A stretch of DNA of 64,000 bases from Achromobacter animicus (GCF_902859585.1 NZ_CADIJM010000004.1:186001-250000); one strand, 5' to 3'; shown: positions 17,153 through 26,503, numbered from the stretch's first letter. A program made the numbers and translations. Notes: generated from the sequence alone by a model not told the origin.

Positions 17153-18169
17153 GTGGCGACCTCTGCTTCCTTCGCACCGCGCAACGCGGCGGCCCCGGCC
17201 GTTCGCGTCGCCTATGGCGCAATGCCGGCGCGCCCGGCCGCGTTGGCCGGCGCCACCATGGGCACCACCTGGTCCGCGCGCCTGGCGCTGCCGGCGGGCG
17301 TAACCGAAGCGTCAGCGCGGCAAGGCATCCAGGCCGCGCTGGACCAGGTCGTCGCGCAAATGAGCACCTGGGAAGCAGACTCGGACATCACCCGCTACAA
17401 CCGCGCCGAGTCCGGGTGGCAGACGCTGCCGCCCGAGTTTTTCCATGTGCTGCATCATGCGCTGATGCTGGCCGAGGACAGCGGCGGCGCTTACGATCCC
17501 ACCGTGGGGCCGCTGGTCAACGCCTGGGGTTTCGGGCCGCACCAGCGCGCCTTTGAACCGCCCTCTCCGGCCGCCATCCAGACCGCGCTTGATCGTTGCG
17601 GCTGGCGGCGCGTGCCGCTAGACCAAGACCGCCGCGCGGCCTGGCAGCCCGGCGGCGTCTATCTGGACCTGTCGTCCATCGCCAAGGGGTACGGCGTGGA
17701 CCGCGCGGCGATGGCGCTCGATGCCTTGGGCATCACCGATTACCTGGTCGAAGTCGGCGGCGAGTTGCGCGCCCGCGGCAAGCGTCCCGACGGACAATCC
17801 TGGCGCGTCGCCATCGAAGTCCCCGACGCCAGCGACGACCATGCGCTGGCCTTGCCGCTGCACAACTGCAGCATCGCCACGTCGGGCGACTACCGGCGCC
17901 ACGCCGGCGACGGCGATGCGCGCTACGCCCACACGATCGACCCGCGCACCGGCCACCCGGTACGCAACGCGGTCGCCTCGGTAACCGTGCTGCACCCCGT
18001 CTGCATGCAGGCCGACGCGCTGGCCACCGTGCTGACGGTGCTGGGCGAAGCCGAGGGGCTGGCCTATGCGCGCCGCCATGCCCTCGCCGCGCTGTTCATC
18101 GTGCGCAGCGAAGACGCCTGGCGCGTCGTCGCCACCCCGCAGTTTGAAGCCCTGGCCCTGGCCACCTGA
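17153..18169 (+). CDS. apbE: FAD:protein FMN transferase ApbE
   Basis: A 338-residue ApbE-family flavin transferase, which attaches FMN from FAD to Thr/Ser in SGAT-type motifs using Mg. Characteristic segments: GATMGTTWSARL near residue 35, MSTWEADSDITRYNRAESG, GGAYDPTVGPLVNAWGFGP, YLDLSSIAKGYGVDRAA, YLVEVGGELRARG and YAHTIDPRTGHPV. It starts with GTG, with AAAGG 7 nt upstream. The in-frame stop of the preceding gene lies only 5 codons before it, so no longer start exists: this ApbE has neither a hydrophobic signal nor a lipobox, unlike most periplasmic ApbE lipoproteins. Confidence 0.93.
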   Translation: MATSASFAPRNAAAPAVRVAYGAMPARPAALAGATMGTTWSARLALPAGVTEASARQGIQAALDQVVAQMSTWEADSDITRYNRAESGWQTLPPEFFHVLHHALMLAEDSGGAYDPTVGPLVNAWGFGPHQRAFEPPSPAAIQTALDRCGWRRVPLDQDRRAAWQPGGVYLDLSSIAKGYGVDRAAMALDALGITDYLVEVGGELRARGKRPDGQSWRVAIEVPDASDDHALALPLHNCSIATSGDYRRHAGDGDARYAHTIDPRTGHPVRNAVASVTVLHPVCMQADALATVLTVLGEAEGLAYARRHALAALFIVRSEDAWRVVATPQFEALALAT

Positions 18170-19552
18170 ATGCCCATGTTGCACACCCGATTCATCGCGG
18201 CAACGTGCGTGGTGCTGACCTGGCTGCTGCTGTGCCTGTGGGCCTGGCAACGCGCCCGCCGCCAGCATGCGCAACACGCGCTGGCGCTGCAGGCGCTGAG
18301 CGCACCCGCGCCCGAAGACGCGGTGCTGGTGGCCTACGCCAGCCAGACCGGCTATGCCGAGTCGCTGGCCATGCAGACTGCGGAATCTCTGCGCGCCGGC
18401 GGTCTGACCGTGCGCGTCGCCTCGCTGGACCAACTGGACCTTCAACGCCTGGCCGCCTACCGGCGCATGCTGTTTGTCGTCAGCACCTACGGCGAGGGCG
18501 ATCCGCCCGATGCGGCCGCGGCGTTTGCCGGCCAGATGCAGCAGACGCCACAGGGCGCCGAGCTGGCCGGCGCGCAATATGCCGTCCTGGCGCTCGGCGA
18601 CAGCGAGTACGCGCAGTTCTGCGGCTTTGGCCACCGGTTGAACGACTGGCTGCACGCGCAAGGCGCGACGCCGTTGTTCGATCTGGTCGAGGTCGACAAC
18701 GACGACGCGGCCGCGCTGCGCCACTGGCAGCATCATCTGGGCCTGCTGGCCGGCCGCAGCGATTTGCCCGATTGGGAAGCGCCCGTCTACGACACTTGGC
18801 GCCTGGCGGGCCGGACACTGCTGAATCCCGGCAGCCAGGGCGGCCCATGCTATCTGCTGACGTTGTCGCCGCCGCCCGAGAGCACGGCAGCATGGCAGGC
18901 GGGCGACATCGCCGAAATCGGCCCCCGGCGCGAACACGGCGGCGCGCTGGAGGCGCATCGTGAATACTCCATCGCTTCGCTGCCCGCTGACGGCGCCATC
19001 CAGCTGCTGGTGCGCCAGATGCAAGGCGCCGATGGCGCGTTGGGTCTGGGCAGCGGCTGGCTCACGCACATTGCGCAGACCGGCGACGAGATCGCCTTGC
19101 GTGTACGCACGAACCGAAATTTCCACCCGCCGGCTGACGACCGACCGCTGATTCTGATCGGCAACGGCACCGGCCTTGCGGGCCTGCGCGCGCTGATCAA
19201 AGCGCGCCGCGCTGCCGGCCACCGCCGCAACTGGCTGATCTTCGGCGAGCGCAACGCCGCTTGCGACGGGTTCTGCCGCGATGAGATCGACGCCTGGCGG
19301 CAAGACGGCACATTGGAACGCGTGGATGCGGTGTTTTCGCGCGACCAGCCCGAGCGCCGCTATGTGCAGCACTGCCTGCGCGACCAGGCGGACGCCGTGC
19401 GTGCCTGGGTGGACGCCGGCGCCGCCGTGTATGTCTGCGGCAGCCTGCAAGGCATGGCGGGCGGCGTGGATGCCGCGCTGCAGGACATCCTGGGCGCGGA
19501 CCGCCTGCAGGCCCTGCAGCATGCGGGCCGCTACCGGCGCGACGTGTATTGA
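18170..19552 (+). CDS. Membrane-anchored flavodoxin/NADPH reductase (CysJ-like)
   Basis: A 460-residue diflavin reductase directly abutting the apbE stop. One N-terminal helix (about residues 6-26), a flavodoxin domain at about 50-195 (VAYASQTGYAES, VVSTYGEGDPPDAA, ALGDSEYAQFCGFG), an FAD domain with HREYSIASLP, and an NADPH domain with IGNGTGLAGLRALI, FGERNAACDGF and VYVCGSLQGMAGGV. It would move electrons from NADPH through FAD and FMN to a membrane partner. In this operon the likely acceptors are the PepSY protein and the periplasmic DUF2271 flavoprotein, for ferric-siderophore reduction. It is not a sulfite reductase subunit by context. Confidence 0.88.
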   Translation: MPMLHTRFIAATCVVLTWLLLCLWAWQRARRQHAQHALALQALSAPAPEDAVLVAYASQTGYAESLAMQTAESLRAGGLTVRVASLDQLDLQRLAAYRRMLFVVSTYGEGDPPDAAAAFAGQMQQTPQGAELAGAQYAVLALGDSEYAQFCGFGHRLNDWLHAQGATPLFDLVEVDNDDAAALRHWQHHLGLLAGRSDLPDWEAPVYDTWRLAGRTLLNPGSQGGPCYLLTLSPPPESTAAWQAGDIAEIGPRREHGGALEAHREYSIASLPADGAIQLLVRQMQGADGALGLGSGWLTHIAQTGDEIALRVRTNRNFHPPADDRPLILIGNGTGLAGLRALIKARRAAGHRRNWLIFGERNAACDGFCRDEIDAWRQDGTLERVDAVFSRDQPERRYVQHCLRDQADAVRAWVDAGAAVYVCGSLQGMAGGVDAALQDILGADRLQALQHAGRYRRDVY

Positions 19553-19582
19553 CGACGCACGCGGCCCGCGTTTCCCGAGTCC

Positions 19583-20542
19583 CTACTGCAGCTTGATCTG
19601 CGCCCGCTCGATCACCGTCTTCCAGCGATCGCGTTCGGTGCTGATCTGCTCACCAAACTGCGCCGGCGTGTTGCCCAGCGGGAACGCGCCGGTCTCTTCC
19701 ATCTTTGCCGCGGTCGCCGGATCGCGCACCGCGCGCGCAAAGGCATCCGCCAGCTTGTCGCGCACGTCGGCCGGCATGTTGGCCGGCCCCACCACGCCGT
19801 ACCAGGCCGTCACGTCGTAATCCTTGTAGCCCTGCTCGGCAAAGGTCGGCACGTCGGGCAGTCGCGGATTGCGCGCCGTTCCGGTAATCGCCAGGGGTTT
19901 CAGGTGATTGCTCTTGACGTACGGCAGCGACGACGGAAAGTTGTCGAAGATCACCGGCACCACGCCGCCCACCGTGTCGGTCAGCGCCGGCGCCGAACCA
20001 CGATAGGAAATGCTGTTCATCTTGCCGCCGATGATCTGCAGGAACCAGATCATGCCCAGGTCGTTCACGCCGCCTGCACCCGCGTTCGCGTAGCCGTCCT
20101 TGCCCGGATTGGCGCGCACGTGGGTCACGAACTCGGCCAGCGTCTTGGCCGGAAAGTTCGGATTCACGCTGAGGATGTTGGGGCTGGTCACCAGGTTGCT
20201 GATGGGCGTGAAGTCCTTGACCGGGTCATAGGCCAGGTTGGGAAACAGGTGCGGCGCCGTGCCGTGCGTGCTGACGGTGGCCAGGCCCACGGTGTAGCCG
20301 TCCGGCTTGGCCCGCGCGGTGGCCGTCATGCCGATGGTGCCCGACGCGCCCGTGCGGTTCTCTACGACGATCTGCTGGCCCAGGATCTCGCCTGCCTTGG
20401 CCGCGGCCACGCGGCCGACGATGTCCGTGGGACCGCCCGCCGGGAACGGCACGATCAGCGTGATGGGGCGGTCGGGAAAGGCGGCGTGAGCGGCCGGCAG
20501 CGCGGCGGCCAGCGCCAGGGCGGCGCAAGTCTTGCGGATCAT
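19583..20542 (-). CDS. Bug-family tripartite tricarboxylate receptor protein
   Basis: A 319-residue Bug-type periplasmic binding protein. Signal peptide of about 20 residues (IRKTCAALALAAALPAAHA), then FPDRPITLIVPFPAGGPTDIVGR, ENRTGASGTIGMTA and ARAKPDGYTVGL. AGGAGA precedes the ATG at 20542. It lies 28 bp downstream of the D-aminoacylase gene on the same strand, suggesting a receptor for N-acyl amino acids or a related acid. It converges with the reductase gene, 30 bp apart. Confidence 0.92.
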   Translation of the reverse strand: MIRKTCAALALAAALPAAHAAFPDRPITLIVPFPAGGPTDIVGRVAAAKAGEILGQQIVVENRTGASGTIGMTATARAKPDGYTVGLATVSTHGTAPHLFPNLAYDPVKDFTPISNLVTSPNILSVNPNFPAKTLAEFVTHVRANPGKDGYANAGAGGVNDLGMIWFLQIIGGKMNSISYRGSAPALTDTVGGVVPVIFDNFPSSLPYVKSNHLKPLAITGTARNPRLPDVPTFAEQGYKDYDVTAWYGVVGPANMPADVRDKLADAFARAVRDPATAAKMEETGAFPLGNTPAQFGEQISTERDRWKTVIERAQIKLQ

Positions 20543-20570
20543 GATGTTGGGTCTCCTGGTACGGCTGTTG

Positions 20571-22028
20571 TTATGGAAGGGGTTGGGCCGCGGCCTGATC
20601 GCGGCGAAGAATGCGACCGGGCCGCGGGGTGTCTGCCGTGGCCGGAAAAACCGGCGTGCCATTGACCAGCACGTGCTCCACGCCGGCAGACGCGAGCGTC
20701 GGCGCTTCCCAGGTGGCGCGATCGATCACCGTATCGGCATCGAACACCACAATGTCCGCCCACGCGCCCACGGCAATCCGGCCACGGTCCGCCAGCCCGA
20801 AGACGCGGGCCGGCAGCGCGGTCATCTTGGCCACCGCCGCCTCCAGCGTGACAAGCTGCGCCTCGCGCACGTAGCGCCCCAGCACGCGCGTGAAACTGCC
20901 CCACAGGCGGGGATGCGGATGCGCGTCATTGGGCAGGCCATCGGACCCGACCATGCAGCATTCGTGCTGAAAGATGCGGCGGACCTCGTTCTCGTCCATC
21001 GCAAAATAGATCGCCCCGGCCGGGCACAGGCGTTCGGCCGCCGTGGTCTTGTCGCAGCCCCAGCGTGCCGCGATGTCGCTCAGGTACTCGCCGTTGCATT
21101 CGGGGTGCGGCGTCGACCACGTGATGCGGATGTCGTCGATGGTGTCGGCGCGCTCCGGGATCAGAATGGTGGAACTGCCGGGATACGGATAGATGTCCAG
21201 CGCCACGTCCACGCCCTCGGCGCGGGCACGGTCGATGTTGGCCAGCGTGGCGGCGCTTTTGCCCCAGTTGCGCGGCATCATGCACTTGTGATGCGACAGC
21301 ACGGTCGCGCAGCCGGTGTTGCGGCCGATGGCCAGCACCTCGTCGACGGCCGCCTCGACCGCGTCGCCCTCATTGCGGATGTGGCTGGTATGCATCGCGC
21401 CGCGCGCCGCCGCCACGCGGGCCAGCCCTTCCAGTTCGGGAGGCTGCGCGAGCCCGCCCGGCTGATAGGCCAGACCCGTGCTGAAGCCCACGGCGCCCGC
21501 GTCCAGCGCGTCGGCCAGCGTCTGCTGCATGGCGGTTTGCTCGCCGGTCGTGGGCTGAGCAGTCGGATCGCGCATTGCGGCAAGACGCAGGTTGGCGTGG
21601 CCCACCAGCGCGGCCACATTGATGACCGGCTGACGCTCGCGCAGCTCGTCGAAATAATGCGTCATGCTGGCAAAGAGCGGCGTCTCGCCCAACAGCGCCA
21701 GCGCCGCCGCGGTGTTGCCCGGCAGCGGTGCGGGCGCACCGCTGACGCCGCAATTGCCCACGACAACCGAGGTGATGCCCTGGCTCGTCTTCCACGCCAG
21801 ATCGGGCTTTTCCACGAACATCAGGTCGTCGTGACCGTGCACATCGATGAAGCCGGGCGCCACGATCTTGCCCGCGACGTTCACGCGCGTGGCCGCGGGC
21901 ACCTTCGACAGGTCCCCGATCGCCGCAATGCGTTCGCCCGCCACGCCCACATCGGCGCGCCTGCGCGGACCGCCCAGCCCGTCGATGAGCCAGCCGCCTT
22001 CGATGATCAGATCCAAAGTCTCCTGCAT
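20571..22028 (-). CDS. N-acyl-D-amino-acid deacylase family amidohydrolase
   Basis: A 485-residue metal-dependent amidohydrolase. The N-terminal beta-sandwich leads to the metal motif GFIDVHGHDD (Asp62, His64, His66), followed by SQGITSVVVGNCGVSGAP, NVAALVGHANLRLAAM and AMHTSHIRNEGDAV, all typical of D-aminoacylases. The C-terminus (LGRYVREAQLVTLEAAVAKMTALPARVFGLADRG) is the family hallmark. It hydrolyses N-acyl-D-amino acids to D-amino acid and carboxylate, though dihydroorotase-like specificities are possible. Operon with a Bug receptor; divergent from a LysR gene. Confidence 0.92.
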   Translation of the reverse strand: MQETLDLIIEGGWLIDGLGGPRRRADVGVAGERIAAIGDLSKVPAATRVNVAGKIVAPGFIDVHGHDDLMFVEKPDLAWKTSQGITSVVVGNCGVSGAPAPLPGNTAAALALLGETPLFASMTHYFDELRERQPVINVAALVGHANLRLAAMRDPTAQPTTGEQTAMQQTLADALDAGAVGFSTGLAYQPGGLAQPPELEGLARVAAARGAMHTSHIRNEGDAVEAAVDEVLAIGRNTGCATVLSHHKCMMPRNWGKSAATLANIDRARAEGVDVALDIYPYPGSSTILIPERADTIDDIRITWSTPHPECNGEYLSDIAARWGCDKTTAAERLCPAGAIYFAMDENEVRRIFQHECCMVGSDGLPNDAHPHPRLWGSFTRVLGRYVREAQLVTLEAAVAKMTALPARVFGLADRGRIAVGAWADIVVFDADTVIDRATWEAPTLASAGVEHVLVNGTPVFPATADTPRPGRILRRDQAAAQPLP

Positions 22029-22068
22029 GGTGTTCCTGCCTTGGTGAAGGACCTAGTATCGTCCGCGC

Positions 22069-22100
22069 GATCAATCTGGAAAAATTGTTTTTATTGATCC
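22069..22100. promoter_or_regulatory. Inverted repeat between the D-aminoacylase and LysR genes
   Basis: Arms GATCAAT and ATTGATC separated by about 17 nt of A/T-rich sequence, centred in the divergent intergenic region. The spacing resembles a LysR-type site. Its overlap with a possible TTG start at 22085 argues for the ATG at 22118 as the true LysR start. Confidence 0.5.
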
Positions 22101-22117
22101 ATCTATCGCGTTTTGAA

Positions 22118-23083
22118 ATGCATCGCCTGCCCAAGCACGTCACCTTGAAGCACCTGACCGCCTTTGTGGCGGTAGCCCAGGAGTCCAGCTTCACGCATGC
22201 CGCCAAACGCCTGTTCCAGACGCAGTCGTCCGTCACCAGCCTGGTGCGCCAGCTTGAAGACGCGCTGGGCACCCAGCTCTTTGCGCGCACCAGCCGGCGC
22301 GTGCTGCTGACGCCGGCCGGCGAGGAATTCCTGCCGCGCGTCATGCGGCTGCTGGCGGACTTTGACGGCGTGATCGAGGACGTGGTGCGTTTTGGCGCGC
22401 TGGAACGCGGACGCGTCGGCGTGGCGGCGGCGCCGTCGGCCATCACGCAGCTCATCGCGCCCGCCGCCGCCGTGTTCGCGGCGCAGTATCCGGCGGTGCG
22501 GCTTTATCTCAGCGACGACAACTCCGGCCGCATCCAACGCAAAGTGGCCGCGCGCGAGGTCGATTTCGGGCTGACCAGCCGCTGGGCCGACGCCCCCGGC
22601 CTGCAATTCGACGCCTTGCTCGAAGACCGCTTCGGTGTGCTCTACCGCCAGGACGACGCCACGCTGCGCCCGGGGCGCGACGGCGCCATGCGCTGGTCCG
22701 ACCTGACCGGCCGCAAGCTGGTTGGGGTGGTGGATGAAACGGGCATCATGGCCCTGTTGCGCGCCCGCGCCGACCTGCCCATCGAGGCGGCGGCGCCGTT
22801 CTATGAAGCATCGAGCACCACGTCGCAGGCCGCGCTGGTCAAGGCAGGCATGGGCGTGGCGCTGCTGCCGGCGCTGGCCGCGCAACGCGTGATGGAGCCG
22901 GGGCTGGCCTACGCGCTGCTGGCCCGGCCCACGGTGGTGCGCACGCTATGCATCATCCGCAACAAGGAATACCCGCTGAGCCCGGCCGCGCAGGCGTTGA
23001 TCGCATCGATCCACGAGTACCTGCGCACGGCCCAACTGCCCGCAGGCTGCCGCCGCCTGTCCGCCACACGGCGGAAACACTAG
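22118..23083 (+). CDS. LysR-family transcriptional regulator
   Basis: A 321-residue LysR-type regulator beginning MHRLPKHVTLKHLTAFV. Helix-turn-helix at about residues 8-66 (SSFTHAAKRLFQTQSSVTSLVRQLEDALG), effector domain at about 95-300. A TTG 11 codons upstream is open in frame, but it falls inside the inverted repeat at 22069-22100, so the ATG is preferred. It is divergent from the D-aminoacylase/Bug operon, which it probably controls. Confidence 0.9.
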   Translation: MHRLPKHVTLKHLTAFVAVAQESSFTHAAKRLFQTQSSVTSLVRQLEDALGTQLFARTSRRVLLTPAGEEFLPRVMRLLADFDGVIEDVVRFGALERGRVGVAAAPSAITQLIAPAAAVFAAQYPAVRLYLSDDNSGRIQRKVAAREVDFGLTSRWADAPGLQFDALLEDRFGVLYRQDDATLRPGRDGAMRWSDLTGRKLVGVVDETGIMALLRARADLPIEAAAPFYEASSTTSQAALVKAGMGVALLPALAAQRVMEPGLAYALLARPTVVRTLCIIRNKEYPLSPAAQALIASIHEYLRTAQLPAGCRRLSATRRKH

Positions 23084-23135
23084 GGGCGCGGGTGTCACCC
23101 ACGTGCTGACCGGCGCCGCCCATGGAAATCGGGTG

Positions 23136-23582
23136 TCAGACACCCGCGCGCAGCTTCTCGTCCAACGCGGCCAATCCCGCCGCGAACACGTTCTGCCCGA
23201 CCGCCGCAGCCACATCGCTCAACGCTGCACCCTCGACGCGGAAATCGGCCCACCATTGCACCAGCGTGCCGCCGCCTTCGGTGACCGGATGCAGCGACAC
23301 GCCCGCGACATAATCGCGCATCGGAAGATCCGTCTCGATGATCGAATACCGCAGCTCGGTATTGGGATCGTCCAGCATCAAAAGCTGCTCCCGCACGAAG
23401 CCGGAAGGCTTGAGGGTCAGATGCCGCACCGAGCCCACGGCGTCATGGCGGCCGCCCGCTTCCAGGCGGCTCTCCGCGACGCCGGGATGCCAGCCTGCCA
23501 GGCCGTTGAAATCCCGGAACAGCGGCCAGACCTTGTTCAAAGGTGCGTGGACGACAGCGGTGATGTGTACGGTATGCGGCAT
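23136..23582 (-). CDS. SRPBCC-family (polyketide cyclase/START-like) protein
   Basis: A 148-residue protein with the START/Bet v1-like pattern: VHAPLNKVWPLFRDFNGLAGWHPGV at residues 11-35, SVRHLTLKPSGFVREQLLMLDD, and a C-terminal helix (LSDVAAAVGQNVFAAGLAAL). Such proteins bind hydrophobic ligands and mostly lack a defined enzymatic role. GGAG precedes the ATG. It lies 57 bp downstream of the PEP-hydrolase-like gene on the same strand and may be the last gene of that operon. Confidence 0.85.
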   Translation of the reverse strand: MPHTVHITAVVHAPLNKVWPLFRDFNGLAGWHPGVAESRLEAGGRHDAVGSVRHLTLKPSGFVREQLLMLDDPNTELRYSIIETDLPMRDYVAGVSLHPVTEGGGTLVQWWADFRVEGAALSDVAAAVGQNVFAAGLAALDEKLRAGV

Positions 23583-23639
23583 ACGGGCTCCGTTATACGC
23601 AATGCGTGTCGAATAAGCCGAAAACTGCGGCGATGGGGA

Positions 23640-24470
23640 TCAGAAGGTCAGGTTCTTGAATTCACGCGTGGCGGCCGTCAGGGCCTGTTCGGTCGGCAGG
23701 CGTTCCATCGAGCTGGCGCCATAGAAGCCGTGGCAATGCTTGCACGCCCGCAGCACGTGGGCCGCGTCGTCGGGCGTCGCGATCGGGCCGCCGTGGCACA
23801 GCACGATGATATCCGGGCGCACCGCCAGCGCAGCCTCGGCAATACGGTCGATGGCGCCCACGCAATCATCCAGCGTCAGCGCCGTTTCCGCGCCAATGGA
23901 CCCGCCGGTGGTCAGCCCCATGTGCGCCACGATGATGTCCGCGCCTGCGCGGGCCATGGCGACGGCGTCGTCCTCGTTGAAGACGTACGGCGTCGTCAGC
24001 ATGCCCTTTTGATGCGCCAGACGGATCATGTCGACTTCCAGCGCATAGCCCATGCCGGTCTCTTCAAGATTGGCGCGGAAGTTGCCGTCGATGAGGCCGA
24101 CAGTGGGAAAGTTCTGCACGCCGGCAAAGCCCTGCCGTTTCAGGTCGTCCAGGAACACGTCGAAGTCGCAGAACGGGTCGGTGCCGTTCACGCCGGCCAG
24201 CACCGGCGTCTTCTTGACCACCGGCAGCACTTCGCGGCCCATGTCCACGACGATCTCGTTCGCGTTGCCGTAGGCCAGCAGGCCCGCGAGCGAGCCGCGG
24301 CCCGCCATGCGGTAGCGGCCCGAGTTGTAGATCACGATGAGGTCGATGCCGCCCGCTTCCTCGCACTTGGCCGACAGCCCGGTGCCCGCGCCCCCGCCCA
24401 CGATGGGCGTGCGCGCGCGCACCATGGCGCGAAACTTGTCCAGCAGTTCGTTACGGTCAAAACGCGGCAT
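23640..24470 (-). CDS. Phosphoenolpyruvate-hydrolase-family TIM-barrel protein
   Basis: A 276-residue protein of the family named phosphoenolpyruvate hydrolase-like (PF09370). It reads [38 protein letters not shown] near the N-terminus, [18 protein letters not shown] in the middle, and [18 protein letters not shown] towards the end. The same domain forms the C-terminal half of the plant Tm-1 protein, whose N-terminal half corresponds to the adjacent upstream gene 12 bp away. The two probably act together; the reaction is not established. AAGGA precedes the ATG. Confidence 0.85.
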   Translation of the reverse strand: MPRFDRNELLDKFRAMVRARTPIVGGGAGTGLSAKCEEAGGIDLIVIYNSGRYRMAGRGSLAGLLAYGNANEIVVDMGREVLPVVKKTPVLAGVNGTDPFCDFDVFLDDLKRQGFAGVQNFPTVGLIDGNFRANLEETGMGYALEVDMIRLAHQKGMLTTPYVFNEDDAVAMARAGADIIVAHMGLTTGGSIGAETALTLDDCVGAIDRIAEAALAVRPDIIVLCHGGPIATPDDAAHVLRACKHCHGFYGASSMERLPTEQALTAATREFKNLTF

Positions 24471-24482
24471 GGCGGCAATCCT

Positions 24483-25694
24483 TCAATGTGCGGCAATTTC
24501 AAGAAAGTGGTCGACCGCCGTCCTGGCGAACAGCGGATCGTTGATGTGGCAAGGCACGCGGATCAGGCGGCGGTCCGCCGTCTGCCGCAGGTTGGCCTTC
24601 AGCGCGGCAAACAGCGCCGCGTCGGCCTCGGGGTCCCAGAACGCCTGGCCCGGCGCATCCAGGGCGGACACGCCGCCTTCGGGGATCAGAAAGCGCACCG
24701 GGCCGTCGCAACGATTCAGCCGGTCGGCGATCCATTCGCCCTGCCGCGTGTTTTCCTCTGCGGTCGTGCGCATCAGCGTGACTTGCGGGTTGTGGGGATA
24801 GAAGCGTCGGGCGCGGTAGCGTTCGGGCACGGTGTCCATCGCGCCGAAGTTCACCATGTCCAGCGCGCCGCACGACCCGACATACGGCGCGCCCGTGCGC
24901 GCCACCGCGCCAAAGCGGTCATCGGTGCAGGCCAGCACGCCGCCGAACAGCAGGTCGCAGACCTCAGTCGTGGTCAGGTCCAGCACACCGGCAAGCAGGC
25001 GGCTGTCCAGCAGCTTTTCCATCGACTGCCCGCCCGTGCCAGTGGCATGGAACACCAGGCAATCAAACTGCGACTCCAGGAGCGGCGTGACTTGCTGCAC
25101 GCAGGCCGTGGTGACGCCGAACATGGTGATGCCCACCGCCGGCCGGCCATCGTCAGCCGCCGCGGCCGACGCCTGGCGGAACGCGCCGCCGATCGCGCCG
25201 GCCGCATTGGCCAGCACGCGGCGCGAGATGCGGTTCAGGCCCGCCACGTCGGTCACGGAATACATCATCGCGATGTCCGACGGCCCCACATACGGCGCGA
25301 CATTGCCGGACGCCATCGTGGACACCATCACCTTGGGCGTGCCGATGGGCAGCGCGCGCATGGCCGGCGTGATGAGCGCCGTGCCACCCGAGCCGCCCAG
25401 GCCCAGCAGCGCGCCGATTTCCGCGTTACCGGCGGCGTAGCGCTCGAACGCAAGAGCCATGGCCGCAATCGCTGTGCCCCGGTCGCCCGTGAAGACGGCC
25501 GCGGCGCCGTCCGGGTGGCTGCGCGCGACCTCTTGCGCCGAGACCTGCGCGGCGCTGGGCGCACCCGAGGTCGAGACATCCACCGACACCACGTCCAGCC
25601 CCTCGCGCCGGAGCAGATCCGCCACGTAGTCGGCCTCGTGGCCCTTGGTGTCGTAGGTCGCGGCGACAAAGACCCGCTGCTTGGTATGCGTCAT
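24483..25694 (-). CDS. Tm-1-like ATP-binding domain protein (UPF0261)
   Basis: A 403-residue protein of the UPF0261/Tm-1-like ATP-binding family: [22 protein letters not shown] at the start, [40 protein letters not shown] in the centre, and [19 protein letters not shown]. The start at 25694 has GGAGGA at an ideal distance; a longer frame upstream runs into the TetR promoter region. In plants this domain is fused to the PEP-hydrolase-like barrel encoded next door. TetR regulation from the divergent gene is likely. Confidence 0.88.
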   Translation of the reverse strand: MTHTKQRVFVAATYDTKGHEADYVADLLRREGLDVVSVDVSTSGAPSAAQVSAQEVARSHPDGAAAVFTGDRGTAIAAMALAFERYAAGNAEIGALLGLGGSGGTALITPAMRALPIGTPKVMVSTMASGNVAPYVGPSDIAMMYSVTDVAGLNRISRRVLANAAGAIGGAFRQASAAAADDGRPAVGITMFGVTTACVQQVTPLLESQFDCLVFHATGTGGQSMEKLLDSRLLAGVLDLTTTEVCDLLFGGVLACTDDRFGAVARTGAPYVGSCGALDMVNFGAMDTVPERYRARRFYPHNPQVTLMRTTAEENTRQGEWIADRLNRCDGPVRFLIPEGGVSALDAPGQAFWDPEADAALFAALKANLRQTADRRLIRVPCHINDPLFARTAVDHFLEIAAH

Positions 25695-25765
25695 GACTCC
25701 TCCGCGGGCGGCTACACTGCGTGCGCGCCTCGATATGTGAGGCCAAAGGCCCGTAGAATCCAGAA

Positions 25766-26503
25766 ATGAGACGAAAGAATCATACTGAGACACCTGTCTC
25801 ACGTCAATCCGAATCCCCCGCCCGCAAGGCGTCCTCGGCAGCGGCCGGCACGAAGCTGATCGCCCCCGCCAGCCCGCAGGCAGCCGCCAGCGGCGAACCC
25901 CCGCACGGGCCGCGCGCACGGATGCGCAAGACCCTGCTCGACGCCGCCCAGCAATTGATGGCGCAAGGCGTCACGCCCTCGGTCGCCGAGCTGGCCGAAC
26001 ACGCGCAAGTCTCGCGCGCCACCGCCTACCGCTACTTTCCCAGTCAGAGCGCGCTGATCGCCGCCGTGGTGGACGAAAGCCTGGGCCCCATCCTCGCGTG
26101 GAATTCCGATGCGCCCGACGCGGCGGCCCGCGTCGACGAGTTGTTGCGCTTCGCGTATCCGCGGCTGGCGGCGCACGAGGCGCCGCTGCGCGCTGCCATT
26201 CAGGTGTCACTGCAACAGCATGCGCAGGCCAGCGCCGGCAAGGCCGGCGCCGAGCCCCAACTGGTGCGCGGCCACCGCGTCGACATCCTCAGGCGCGCCA
26301 TCGCACCCCTGGCCGCCGACCTGACACCGGCGCAGCAGGACCGCGTCGCGCAGGCGCTGTCGCTGGTGTACGGCACCGAGGTGTTCCTGGTGCTCAAGGA
26401 CATCTGGAAGCTCGACCTGCCCGAGGTCACCGATGTGGTGCGCTGGACCGCGAACGCCATCATCACGCAGGCGCTGGCCGAAGCCCGAGCCGCAAAAAAA
26501 TAG
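25766..26503 (+). CDS. TetR/AcrR-family regulator
   Basis: A 245-residue TetR-type regulator when read from the first ATG. Its helix-turn-helix is at about residues 52-100 ([41 protein letters not shown]), and the ligand-binding domain follows. The first 50 residues are low-complexity (Ala/Ser/Pro), have no counterpart in the fold and span a palindrome that looks like the regulator's own operator (25786-25801). No Shine-Dalgarno precedes this ATG, so the true start may lie further in; the next in-frame ATG is at 25922. Divergent from the Tm-1-like operon. Confidence 0.85.
   Translation: MRRKNHTETPVSRQSESPARKASSAAAGTKLIAPASPQAAASGEPPHGPRARMRKTLLDAAQQLMAQGVTPSVAELAEHAQVSRATAYRYFPSQSALIAAVVDESLGPILAWNSDAPDAAARVDELLRFAYPRLAAHEAPLRAAIQVSLQQHAQASAGKAGAEPQLVRGHRVDILRRAIAPLAADLTPAQQDRVAQALSLVYGTEVFLVLKDIWKLDLPEVTDVVRWTANAIITQALAEARAAKK
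25786..25801. promoter_or_regulatory. TetR-type operator palindrome
   Basis: Perfect inverted repeat TGAGACA-CC-TGTCTCA, the common form of TetR-family operators, 92 bp upstream of the Tm-1-like start codon and within the first codons of the TetR reading frame as annotated. Confidence 0.65.

Noticed and set aside
23103-25769. A long open plus-strand frame of 888 codons
   Set aside because: It is antisense to the SRPBCC, PEP-hydrolase-like and Tm-1-like genes; its translation is rich in Arg/His/Gln with no family signal, as expected for the complement of high-GC genes.
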